From NCBI GenBank assembly GCA_016713725.1, contig JADJOO010000007.1:124001-188000 (forward strand): 64,000 nucleotides of DNA, written 5' to 3'. Position 1 is the stretch's first letter. Every line of letters starts with the position of its first letter. Positions 18,802-27,033 of the stretch are shown here, one piece after another. This DNA is from Pseudomonadota bacterium (GTDB taxonomy: Bacteria; Pseudomonadota; Gammaproteobacteria; Steroidobacterales; Steroidobacteraceae). The notes below the pieces were generated by a model. The model worked only from the letters and a program-made list of their open reading frames with translations, did not search any database and was not told the DNA's origin. A program made the position numbers and the translations under genes.

Positions 18802-19968
18802 ATGAACCTCCACGAATACCAGTCGAAGCAGCTGTTCGCCCGCTATGGCATTCCGGTGCCGTCGGGCTTCGTCGCCTCCACGCCGGACGAAGCCGTCGAT
18901 GCTGCCAAGCGCCTCGGGGGCGCGGTCTGGGTCGTCAAGGCCCAGGTGCACGCGGGTGGCCGCGGCAAGGCAGGTGGAGTAAAGGTGGTCAAGTCGACGG
19001 CTGACGTTGCGGCTGCCGCCGCCGGCATGCTCGGCCAGCGACTGAAGACCAAGCAGACGTCGGCAGAAGGCCTGCCGATCCACCAGGTCTACGTCGAGAC
19101 CGGCTCGAAGATCGACCGCGAGCTGTACCTCAGCCTGCTTCTCAACCGTGACACGGGCCGCGTGGCGTTCGTCGCCTCGGCCGCCGGTGGCATGGACATC
19201 GAGGACGTTGCGGCCAGGACACCCGGGAAAATCATCCGCGTCGAAATCCACCCGGCCACGGGAATCCAGGGTTCACATTGCCGCACGCTTGCGTTCGGAC
19301 TGGGCCTCAAAGGCAAGCAGATCGCGCAGTTCGAGCAGATCGCGCGCGGCCTGTTCAAGCTCTACATGGATTGCGACGCGAGCCTGGTCGAGGTGAACCC
19401 GCTGATCGTCAATGGCGATGGCGACGTCATCGCCCTCGACGGCAAGATCGGCATCGAGGACAACTCGCTCTTCCGCCAGCAGGCGCTGGTCGAGATGCGC
19501 GACACCTCGCAGGAAGACGAGATGGAGCGGATCGCGGGCGAGGCCGACCTCAACTACGTCTCCCTCGACGGCGACATCGCCTGCATGGTGAATGGCGCGG
19601 GTCTCGCCATGGCCACGATGGACGTCATCCAGCTTTATGGCGGTTCGCCTGCGAACTTCCTCGACGTCGGCGGCGGCGCCACGCGTGAGCGCGTCACGAC
19701 GGCGTTCAAGCTCATCCTGAACAATCCGAAGGTCAAGGCGATCCTCGTCAACATCTTCGGCGGCATCGTCCGCTGCGACATGATCGCCGAAGGCGTCATC
19801 GGCGCCGCGCGCGACCTCGGCCTGCACCTGCCGGTCGTGGTCCGCATCGAAGGCACCAACGCGCCACAGGGCCGCAAGCTGCTCGCCGAGAGCGGGCTGG
19901 ACCTGATCGTCGCCACCGACCTGACCGACGCCGCCAGGAAGGTCGTCGCGGCCGCTGCGAGGAAGTAA
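18802..19968 (+). CDS. sucC: Succinyl-CoA synthetase beta subunit
   Basis: Nucleotide-binding beta subunit of succinate-CoA ligase, the substrate-level phosphorylation step of the TCA cycle. The 388-residue length is standard. It begins NLHEYQSKQLFARYGIPVP, has the ATP-grasp residues VKAQVHAGGRGKAGGV, LVEVNPL, and the CoA-ligase segment NIFGGIVRCDMIAEG. The complete alpha-subunit gene follows after 3 bp. The divergent pilSR neighbour matches the gene order I associate with Xanthomonadales. Confidence 0.97.
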   Translation: MNLHEYQSKQLFARYGIPVPSGFVASTPDEAVDAAKRLGGAVWVVKAQVHAGGRGKAGGVKVVKSTADVAAAAAGMLGQRLKTKQTSAEGLPIHQVYVETGSKIDRELYLSLLLNRDTGRVAFVASAAGGMDIEDVAARTPGKIIRVEIHPATGIQGSHCRTLAFGLGLKGKQIAQFEQIARGLFKLYMDCDASLVEVNPLIVNGDGDVIALDGKIGIEDNSLFRQQALVEMRDTSQEDEMERIAGEADLNYVSLDGDIACMVNGAGLAMATMDVIQLYGGSPANFLDVGGGATRERVTTAFKLILNNPKVKAILVNIFGGIVRCDMIAEGVIGAARDLGLHLPVVVRIEGTNAPQGRKLLAESGLDLIVATDLTDAARKVVAAAARK

Positions 19969-19971
19969 CCC

Positions 19972-20967
19972 ATGTCGATCCTGATCAACAAGAACACGCG
20001 CGTGATCTGCCAGGGCTTCACTGGCAAGCAGGGCACGTTCCATTCGCAGGGTTGCCTCGACTATGGCACCAAGCTCGTCGGCGGTGTCACGCCGGGCCGC
20101 GGCGGCGAGAAGCACCTCGGCCTGCCGGTGTTCGACACCGTGCGCGATGCCGTGGCGAAGACCGCAGCGAATGCCACGATGATCTACGTGCCGCCGCCGT
20201 TCGCGGCCGACGCGATCATCGAAGCCGCCGATGCCGGCATCGAACTGATCGTGTGCATCACCGAAGGCATTCCGGTGAACGACATGGTCAAGGTCAAGGC
20301 GGCGCTGCAGGATTCAAAGTCGCGACTGGTCGGCCCGAACTGCCCCGGCGTGATCACGCCCGGAGAATGCAAGATCGGCATCATGCCGGGCTTCATTCAC
20401 AAGAAGGGCAAGGTCGGGATCGTTTCACGCTCGGGCACGCTCACGTACGAGGCGGTGTTCCAGACGACCAACGTCGGCCTCGGCCAGAGCACCTGCGTCG
20501 GCATCGGTGGCGATCCGGTCCGCGGCATGAACTTCATCGACGTGCTGGCGCTGTTCCAGGACGACCCGCAGACCGAAGGCATCATCATGGTCGGCGAAAT
20601 CGGCGGCAGCGACGAAGAGGCGGGCGCGGAGTTCATCCGCAAGCACGTCACCAAGCCAGTGGTCGCCTACATCGCGGGCGTCACGGCGCCGCCGGGCAAG
20701 CGCATGGGTCACGCGGGCGCGGTGATTTCGGGCGGCAAAGGCACGGCGGCCGACAAATTCGCGGCGCTCGAGGCAGCTCGCGTGACGACGGTGCGCTCGC
20801 CCGCGGAACTCGGCGCGGCGATCTTCAAGCGGCTCAAGGGTCGGGTCGGCAGGGGCAAGGCCGTCAAGGCGGTCGCTGTGAAGAAGCAAGTGAAAGCTGC
20901 GCCTGCCAAGGCCAAGGCCAAGGCCAAAGCCAAAGCTGGGCTGTGCGCCAGGCGAAAATCGCGGTGA
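19972..20967 (+). CDS. sucD: Succinyl-CoA synthetase alpha subunit with Lys/Ala-rich C-terminal tail
   Basis: Alpha subunit of succinate-CoA ligase. The first ~290 residues are the whole ordinary enzyme: GFTGKQGTFHSQ for CoA binding, GPNCPGVITPGECKIGIMPG, and the phospho-His loop GHAGAVISGGKGTA. After that comes an unusual tail rich in Lys and Ala (KAVKAVAVKKQVKAAPAKAK and on), like histone H1-type or AlgP-type basic repeats. The open frame ends at 20967 in a Cys/Arg-rich oddity, but from about 20940 the -1 frame continues the tail as QAKIAVKKAAPRKAPAKK to a stop at 21030. A one-base loss near 20937-20945 would explain this, giving a protein of about 352 residues. Confidence 0.93.
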   Translation: MSILINKNTRVICQGFTGKQGTFHSQGCLDYGTKLVGGVTPGRGGEKHLGLPVFDTVRDAVAKTAANATMIYVPPPFAADAIIEAADAGIELIVCITEGIPVNDMVKVKAALQDSKSRLVGPNCPGVITPGECKIGIMPGFIHKKGKVGIVSRSGTLTYEAVFQTTNVGLGQSTCVGIGGDPVRGMNFIDVLALFQDDPQTEGIIMVGEIGGSDEEAGAEFIRKHVTKPVVAYIAGVTAPPGKRMGHAGAVISGGKGTAADKFAALEAARVTTVRSPAELGAAIFKRLKGRVGRGKAVKAVAVKKQVKAAPAKAKAKAKAKAGLCARRKSR

Positions 20968-21196
20968 AGAAGGCTGCGCCGCGCAAGGCGCCCGCGAAGA
21001 AGAACGCCCGGACAGCGCCGCGCAAGAAGTAGTTCTGGTGTCAGTGCGTCTCTGTGCAGAACGCATGGAGCGCAGCCTGCCCGGTTCCCGGCCGGTCCAA
21101 TCGACTCCCGTCCGTGCGGCAGAAGCACGCCCGAAGCATCTGCAGCAGCATGGCGTGCGTGCTCGGATGCACCGGCCGCAGCGGATTTCTGAAAAG

Positions 21197-21211
21197 TTGA
21201 CCGGTGGACAA
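21197..21211. promoter_or_regulatory. Palindromic operator copy 1, upstream of the S41 peptidase gene
   Basis: TTGACCGGTGGACAA, a TTGWCC-N3-GGWCAA palindrome also found at 23853, 29607 and 33074. Its left half could serve as a -35 box, with TAACGT 18 bp further on as a weak -10. It lies 72 bp before the peptidase ATG. TetR-type binding is inferred from the shape. Confidence 0.65.
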
Positions 21212-21282
21212 AAACTCAGCTAACGTCCAGCCTGGTGCGGCTCGCCGCAGACTTGCCACGCTCGACGTGCTGGATTTACCCC

Positions 21283-22686
21283 ATGCCCTTGCCCAGGTTC
21301 ATCGCTTGTATTGCCTTGTGCCTCGCCGCCCGTGCAGGCACTGCAGCTGACTGCGGCGAATCGCGGCTCGATGCCGCAGACGCACTCAACCTGGTCGAAT
21401 TCGTCGAGCGCCAGATCGTCGACTCCCACGTGGGCTCGGTGTCGGGCCTTGTGGCGGGCGTACGGCTTGGTCTGGAGGACGCGCGACGAATCGGTTCCCG
21501 GGCACCGCGTCAACGCGAACTGGCCGATACGCTCAACCGCGCGCTGGTCCCGTTGCGTGATGCTCACCTGGAAGTGCGTATGCTCGAGTCGTCTGCCAAG
21601 GCGTGCCGCACGCTGCCGGTGGAGTTCGAGTGGAATTCGGCTGGACTCTGGGTCCGCAGCGGCGTGCCGCGTGTGCCAACCGGTGCCAGGGTCGTGGCAA
21701 TCGGGGCGCTCTCGACGGACGACCTGGAGGTAGCGCTCGGCGCGCGCATTCCGCACGAGACGCCACAGTGGGTGCGCGCGCACGGTGCCAACCTGCTGCC
21801 AAGGATCGACACGCTGCGAAATCTCGGCCTGGTTTCGCGGGACGGCACTATCCACCTGCGCGTGATCGGCCCTGACGGCTCCCGCAGGACGGAGCGCCTG
21901 CAGGCTTTCGCGCGACCGGATGGACCGGTGGCGGTGCGTCCCTGGGTCGGATTCCGTATCTGGCCGGAACGCAGCACGGGGCACTTCTGGTTCGACCGAT
22001 TCGATCACGACGCCGAACTCGTGACGAAATTCGATGAGTTCCTGGCGGCTGCCGCCCGCGCGGACGTGCACAGGATTGCGATTGATATCCGCGGCAATCC
22101 TGGCGGCGACTCGAGTGTCGCCGTCGCCATGCTCGATGCGCTCGGCTTCGACGGCTATTCAGTCTTCACCGTCGTGCCACGTCCGTCGCCGGTGCTGGCT
22201 GCAACCCTGCCGATGCTCATGCCGGCGGCGTTGAATCCGCTGCTGGCCCAGGCAGGGCTGCCGCCGATACCCCTCGACGCCGGGACCTACGAATTGCCGC
22301 CGGCGCTGGTCCTCGCGGAACTGCGCAACCGCATCGCGCAACGTCCGTTGACGCAGAGATTGCCGGGCCGGCAGCTGTACTTGCTGACCGATGCCGGTAC
22401 GTTCAGCAGTGGCACATTGTTCGCCGTGCTGGTCAGGGACAATCACCTCGGTCGCATTGTCGGGGAGGCGGCGGGCAATTCGGCGAGCTTCAATGGCACG
22501 GAGTATCCCGCCGCGCTGTCGGGCACGGACTACTACCTGAACCTGACGACGGCCCGGCTGCTGCGCCCGGATGCCGGCGCGCCAGCGGATGCCAGCATCG
22601 AACCGGACGATCCGGTCACGGCAACGGGCGCCGACCTGGCCGCTGGACGGGACGTGCAACTCGATTTCGTCCTCGATTCCCGATGA
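21283..22686 (+). CDS. Secreted S41-family peptidase-like protein
   Basis: Exported serine peptidase-like protein of 467 residues. From the ATG at 21283 it has a clear signal peptide (MPLPRFIACIALCLAARAGTA) cut near Ala-Ala-Asp. The C-terminal half carries the S41/tail-specific protease fold: IAIDIRGNPGGDSS, then TDAGTFSSGTLFA with the candidate nucleophile Ser, and GEAAGNSASFNG. There is no obvious PDZ domain. It is the first gene after operator copy 1 and is followed by the FAD enzyme after 46 bp, probably as one transcript. Peptide cleavage in the periplasm fits the surrounding hydrolase cluster. Confidence 0.8.
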   Translation: MPLPRFIACIALCLAARAGTAADCGESRLDAADALNLVEFVERQIVDSHVGSVSGLVAGVRLGLEDARRIGSRAPRQRELADTLNRALVPLRDAHLEVRMLESSAKACRTLPVEFEWNSAGLWVRSGVPRVPTGARVVAIGALSTDDLEVALGARIPHETPQWVRAHGANLLPRIDTLRNLGLVSRDGTIHLRVIGPDGSRRTERLQAFARPDGPVAVRPWVGFRIWPERSTGHFWFDRFDHDAELVTKFDEFLAAAARADVHRIAIDIRGNPGGDSSVAVAMLDALGFDGYSVFTVVPRPSPVLAATLPMLMPAALNPLLAQAGLPPIPLDAGTYELPPALVLAELRNRIAQRPLTQRLPGRQLYLLTDAGTFSSGTLFAVLVRDNHLGRIVGEAAGNSASFNGTEYPAALSGTDYYLNLTTARLLRPDAGAPADASIEPDDPVTATGADLAAGRDVQLDFVLDSR

Positions 22687-22732
22687 TCGTGGAGGGCGTG
22701 AGCGCATTGCCGCCACCAACACAGGAAGCCTG

Positions 22733-23845
22733 ATGCGAACGGCAGACTTCATCGTAATCGGCAGCGGTATCGCCGGCGCGTCGGTCGGCTGGCGACTGGC
22801 GCAGGCCGGGCGGACCATCATCCTGGATGGCGAAGACCACGTCGGCTACCACTCGACGGGCCGGTCGGCGGCGATGTTCGATCGTGCGCACGGCAACGAG
22901 TCGATTCGGATCCTGACGGCCGCCAGCCACGCGTATTTCCTCGACCCTGGCCTCGGTCTCGAGCGGCCACTGCTGGTGCCACGTGGTGTCATGTACGTCG
23001 CCACGGTCGCCCAGCGTCCCCGGCTTGCGGCGTTCTTCGATCAGGTCAAGCCACTCGCCCCAACCGCGCAAATTCGGGACGGCGCCTTCGCGCTCGAACA
23101 GGTGCCCATCCTGCGGCCTGCACGGTTCGACGCCTGCGTCTGGGACCCGGCCGCGGCGGATATCGACGTGGACGCGTTGCACGGCGCCTGGTTGAAGGCG
23201 TTCAGGCATCTTGGGGGTGAAGTTCACTGCCGGCGGCGCGTCGAAGACCTGCGACGCGAAGGTAACAGCTGGCGCGTCGTGACTGCGTCCGAAGTCTACG
23301 AGGCGCCGGTGATCGTGAATGCCGCCGGTGCCTGGGCGGATGCGATCGCCTCCATGGCGGGCCTGGCGCCACTCGGGCTGGAAGCCAGGCGGCGAAGCAT
23401 GGCTGTGGTGCCGCTCGACTCAGGCCTGGACGCGTCGCATTGGCCGCTTGTCGTCGACATCGGCGAGCAGTGGTACTTCAAAGGCGAGGCGGGGCGCCTG
23501 CTGGTTTCACCGGCCGATGAAACCGAGGTCCTTCCTTGCGACGCATTGGCCGACGACGTCGACATCGCGACAGGCATCGAGCGTTTCGAGTCCGCGACGA
23601 CCATGGTCGTGGATCGCGTAATGACATCCTGGGCCGGCTTGCGCTGCTTCTTTGCCGACCGCAGCCCGGTCCTTGGCCGGGACCCGCGCGTGCCCGGGTT
23701 CTTCTGGTCGGCGGGGCTCGGCGGCTACGGCATCCAGACGTCGCCGGCAGCGTCGCTCCTCGTCGCCAGCGCCATCCTCGGGCGGGAAGTCCCGTCCGCG
23801 CTGGCAGGCACGTGCTTAACGCCGGATAGATTATATAGCGCGTAT
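22733..23845 (+). CDS. FAD-dependent oxidoreductase, DAO / D-amino-acid dehydrogenase type
   Basis: Cytoplasmic or membrane-associated flavoenzyme of the DAO family (glycine/D-amino-acid oxidases and dehydrogenases), about 370 residues. The FAD Rossmann motif ADFIVIGSGIAGASVGWRLA is at the N-terminus and VNAAGAWAD in the middle; WSAGLGGYGIQTSPAAS closes the FAD domain. It likely oxidises D-amino acids or another amine released by the neighbouring hydrolases. The start ATG at 22733 follows AGGAAG. There is no stop codon at the natural end: the frame runs straight on through the next promoter and joins the TonB receptor frame. I end the feature near LTPDRLY, where family similarity should stop. 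A lost stop by sequencing error is likely. Confidence 0.78.
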
Positions 23846-23852
23846 ATATTTT

Positions 23853-23881
23853 TTGACCGACGGACAGTTCTGGCATATAAA
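23853..23881 (+). promoter_or_regulatory. Sigma-70 promoter of the TonB receptor, overlapped by operator copy 2
   Basis: TTGACC and TATAAA are 17 bp apart, a near-consensus promoter 67 bp before the receptor ATG. The -35 hexamer is also the left half of the palindrome TTGACCGACGGACAG (23853-23867), so a bound repressor would block RNA polymerase. Just upstream (23832-23848) two TATATA blocks flank GCGCG. Confidence 0.8.
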
Positions 23882-23947
23882 AGGCACGCGGTCGGCGCCG
23901 GTGGCCCGGTCGCAGTTGCAGCAATCCAGAACCCCCGGGAGCCGTTC

Positions 23948-26110
23948 ATGCCCAGCGTCCGACTTCGAACCGTCGTTTATTCGGTCCTAGCCTGCGCCGC
24001 CGCCGCGCCAGAAATTTCCAGGGCGCAGTCGGCCAGCGCAACGCTCGAGGAGATCGTGGTCACCGCCCAGCGCCGCGAGTCGAACCTGCAGTCGATCCCG
24101 GCGGCAGTGAGTGCGGTGACGGCCGATACGCTGCGGGCTGCCGGAATCGTGCGCATCGAGAATCTCGCCAACTCGGTGCCCAACGTTTACATCAACACGG
24201 GCGCGAGCCTGCGCGCGACGGTCATTGCAGTACGCGGCATCTCCTCGAACCCGAACAATCCCGGCGTCGACCCCGCGGTGGGTGTGTTCGTGGATGGTGT
24301 CTACCAGGGCCGGCCGACCACGATGAACTCATCCCTGTACGACCTGGACCGGGTGGAATTCCTGCGGGGCCCGCAGGGCGCCCTGTACGGCAAGAATACG
24401 ATCGCGGGCGCGATCAATTTCATCACCAAGCTGCCCACTCCCGAGTTCACGGGCGAGGTCCACCTGGGTTACGGCAATTACAACCAGCAGCTGGCACATG
24501 CCGCAGTGTCCGGGCCGCTCGGTTCGGAGCGACTGACTGCGCGCCTGTCGGGCAGCTATCAGAAGCGTGATGGCTACATGGACAATACGGCCACGGGCAA
24601 CGAGCTCGAAGACGCCGATGAAACGGGCGGCAGGCTCGCACTGGCTTTTGCAGCCACCGACACACTCAACCTCATCCTGCGTGCCGATACTGCGCGCAAC
24701 CGGACAGCGTCCGGAGCATCGGAAGTGTTCCTGAACGGCGCGTTCACGGGCGCCCCGTTCGCCGATGCGAATCCCTTCGACCGCAAAGTTGCGAACGACC
24801 GGGATGCGCGTGGCGATCGTGACCAGTCCGGGGTGTCGTTGCAGGCCGATTGGGACACGGCGTTCGGCGTCGTGACGTCCATAACGGCCTATCGGCAGTT
24901 CGACTGGGAGAACATGAACGACAACGATTTCAGCGTGCTGAACATGCTGAGTTCCGGCATCAGCGAGGACTACACGCAGTTCAGCCAGGAGCTGAGACTC
25001 GTCTCGAAAGGCGGCTCGAAGTTCGATTACGTCGCGGGCCTCTATTACGAGGACCAGTCGCTAGACACGATCTCCACCGCGATCGTCGGGCCCGATCTCG
25101 GCATCTATCCGGACGAGGTGACCGGCGAGATCTTCGGCGACGTCAGTTCGGACGGATGGGCTGTGTACGCCCAGGGCACCTACCGCTTCAGCGACCAATG
25201 GAGCGTCAGTGCGGGCCTGCGCTACTCGGACGAGCAGAAGGACGTCACGCACTCGCAGGTGGGGGACCCGTTCCAGGTGCTGCTGCCCACGTATCCGCAG
25301 CGCAAGGTGTCGCGCGACGACAGCCAGACGTCGCCATCCGTGAGCCTGAACTGGACGCCGAGCGGGAACGTCCTCGCCTATGCCTCCTACGCGCAGGGAT
25401 TCAAGGCAGGCGGATTCAATGTCTTTTCGATCACGCCGACCGACGACGCAGCCTACGAACCCGAACTCGTGGACAGCTACGAAATCGGCCTGAAGACGAC
25501 GCTGCTGGATGGCGCCGCCCGCCTGAACATCGCGCTCTTCGCGTTGACGTATGACGACCTCCAGGTGAACCAGCTGGTGCTGGTGGGCGGTGTGCCGCAA
25601 TACCAGACGTCGAATGCGGCTACGGCGGAAAGCAAGGGCGCGGAGGTCGAGTTCCTGTGGCAGCCGACCGAGTCGCTGCAGCTGAGCGCCGCGTACGGCT
25701 ATACCGACGCGAACTTTGACTCGTTCAGGAACGCCACGGCGCAAGGCGACGACTACTCGGGCAATGTGCTGCAGCTGGCGGCAGAGAATACCCTGAACGC
25801 CGCACTGCAGTACCAGGCGCCGGTATTCGGCGACTACGTCCTCAGCGCCCGACTCGAAGGCAACTGGCGCGACGATGTCTTCTTCGATCCGTCGAACGAT
25901 CCGCTCGCGACCCAGGATACCTACACCACGATCGATGCGCGCATCTCGCTCGCGGCAGCGGCAGGCTGGTCGGTCGGGCTCTGGGGACGCAACCTGTCGG
26001 ACGAGGACTACGCCCTCGACCGGCGTGCCGGTGTGATCGTGCCAGGGCAGTACACGCACCAGCTGGCGCCGCCGCTGACCTACGGTATCGAGGTTGGTTT
26101 CGAGTTCTAA
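23948..26110 (+). CDS. TonB-dependent outer-membrane receptor
   Basis: Ligand-gated outer-membrane transporter of 720 residues powered by TonB/ExbBD. It has a signal peptide (to about SRAQSASA), a TonB box in LEEIVVTAQRRESNL, the plug domain with VRGISSNPNNPG and VEFLRGPQGALYGKNT, a long 22-strand barrel region, and a C-terminal aromatic residue (EVGFEF) as needed for outer-membrane insertion. The overall type resembles the FecA/CirA-like receptors abundant in sphingomonads and Xanthomonadales that take up many organic substrates. The ATG at 23948 is backed by GGGAG and by the promoter just upstream. The operator suggests substrate-induced control with the peptidase genes nearby. Confidence 0.93.
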   Translation: MPSVRLRTVVYSVLACAAAAPEISRAQSASATLEEIVVTAQRRESNLQSIPAAVSAVTADTLRAAGIVRIENLANSVPNVYINTGASLRATVIAVRGISSNPNNPGVDPAVGVFVDGVYQGRPTTMNSSLYDLDRVEFLRGPQGALYGKNTIAGAINFITKLPTPEFTGEVHLGYGNYNQQLAHAAVSGPLGSERLTARLSGSYQKRDGYMDNTATGNELEDADETGGRLALAFAATDTLNLILRADTARNRTASGASEVFLNGAFTGAPFADANPFDRKVANDRDARGDRDQSGVSLQADWDTAFGVVTSITAYRQFDWENMNDNDFSVLNMLSSGISEDYTQFSQELRLVSKGGSKFDYVAGLYYEDQSLDTISTAIVGPDLGIYPDEVTGEIFGDVSSDGWAVYAQGTYRFSDQWSVSAGLRYSDEQKDVTHSQVGDPFQVLLPTYPQRKVSRDDSQTSPSVSLNWTPSGNVLAYASYAQGFKAGGFNVFSITPTDDAAYEPELVDSYEIGLKTTLLDGAARLNIALFALTYDDLQVNQLVLVGGVPQYQTSNAATAESKGAEVEFLWQPTESLQLSAAYGYTDANFDSFRNATAQGDDYSGNVLQLAAENTLNAALQYQAPVFGDYVLSARLEGNWRDDVFFDPSNDPLATQDTYTTIDARISLAAAAGWSVGLWGRNLSDEDYALDRRAGVIVPGQYTHQLAPPLTYGIEVGFEF

Positions 26111-26122
26111 CCGTTGGCGCGA

Positions 26123-26150
26123 CCCTCTCGCCGCATCGGCGGGGAGAGGG
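26123..26150. terminator. GC-rich hairpin between TonB receptor and tetR genes
   Basis: CCCTCTC and GGGAGAGGG arms enclose a GCCG-CAT-CGGC core between two convergent genes. There is no T-run, so it may be a terminator-like or REP-like element; a similar arm (GCGGGAGAGGGG) lies at about 53917-53930. Confidence 0.4.
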
Positions 26151-26177
26151 CGGGATCACGCAGTACGACGTCGCGGT

Positions 26178-26921
26178 CTAGCGCCTGCCGCCGATCACGC
26201 TCAACAGCATCTGCCGGATGAGCTTCTTGCAACCATCCAGGTCGACAGCTTTCGGATCCATGCCCCAGAGGCCCGTCACCCCGTCGGCCATGGCCTGGAT
26301 CAGGTCGGCCAGTGGGCCCTCGTCAACCTCGCCGATCTCACCCGCCGCACGCGCCTTGCGGATCACGTCGAGTATGTAATCGCGCATGCCGGCCTCGCCC
26401 CAGGCGTGGAACTGGTGCCGTTCCTCGGTCGTGCCGCAACAACCCACCGTATCAAGGTAGATCAGGGCCTCCGCGTGGCGCTCGGCGGCAAAATCGATGG
26501 CCGCGCTGGGCAACTCCAGCAGCTTCGCGCGGTAACTGGCATGCCTGTTCAATCGCTCGGTCACGTAGCGGTTGTACTGGCGCATCCAGTGTCGCAGGAC
26601 CTGCTTGCCCAGATCGCTCTTGCCATCGAAGTGGTAGGAAATGACGCCCTTGCTGACGCCGACGACTTCAGCAATGTCCGCGAGCGAAGTGCTGTCGTAA
26701 CCCCTTTGTGCGATCAGTCGCAGCGAGACGTCGAGGATCTGCTTGCGTCGCGCTTCCTCGATGAAGGAAGGCTCGCGGCCGCTGCGACGCGGGCTGTCCC
26801 AGGGTGCTGCGGGACGCACAGGCGTCTGCTTCGCGCGCACAGGCGTCTGCTTCGCGCGCACAGGCGTCTGCTTCGCGCGCACAGGCGCTTTTTTCTTGCG
26901 GGTTGGCGTTGCTGTCGGCAT
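26178..26921 (-). CDS. TetR-family transcriptional regulator with repetitive basic N-terminus
   Basis: TetR/AcrR-type regulator of 247 residues. The DNA-binding domain is clear: ARRKQILDVSLRLIAQRGYDSTSLADIAEVVGVSKGVISYHFDGKSDL. The remaining ~150 residues form the ligand-binding helical domain. Before the DNA-binding domain lies an unusual ~45-residue tail made of AKQTPVR repeats plus Lys-rich segments, encoded by a 21-bp tandem repeat. I start at the ATG at 26921; the open frame runs further upstream without family features. It sits at the centre of the gene block that shares the palindromic operator and is the best candidate to bind it, but no copy of the site lies at its own promoter. Confidence 0.85.
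   Translation of the reverse strand: MPTATPTRKKKAPVRAKQTPVRAKQTPVRAKQTPVRPAAPWDSPRRSGREPSFIEEARRKQILDVSLRLIAQRGYDSTSLADIAEVVGVSKGVISYHFDGKSDLGKQVLRHWMRQYNRYVTERLNRHASYRAKLLELPSAAIDFAAERHAEALIYLDTVGCCGTTEERHQFHAWGEAGMRDYILDVIRKARAAGEIGEVDEGPLADLIQAMADGVTGLWGMDPKAVDLDGCKKLIRQMLLSVIGGRR
26816..26887 (-). repeat. 21-bp tandem repeat inside the tetR gene
   Basis: Three exact copies of a 21-bp unit (26816, 26837, 26858) plus a partial fourth, encoding AKQTPVR repeats in the regulator's N-terminal tail. Exact repeats of this sort can gain or lose copies by slippage without changing frame. Confidence 0.9.
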
Positions 26922-27033
26922 CAAGTCTTCGTTCCGGAATGCGTGGGGGCCACCTGGCTCGCAACTGTAGTTTAGCCCACTTGCCCGCCCGGTCCGACGC
27001 TGAACGCTGACGCCGGCGATGGTCCAGGCCAGG

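Noticed and set aside
22571..26110. A single giant flavoenzyme-TonB receptor fusion
   Set aside because: The junction contains a strong promoter, an operator copy and a fresh signal peptide; a missing stop codon is simpler than a fusion that could not be exported.
26816..26887. CRISPR-like array
   Set aside because: The units are directly adjacent without spacers and lie in frame inside a coding gene; it is a tandem repeat. No CRISPR array or cas gene was seen anywhere.
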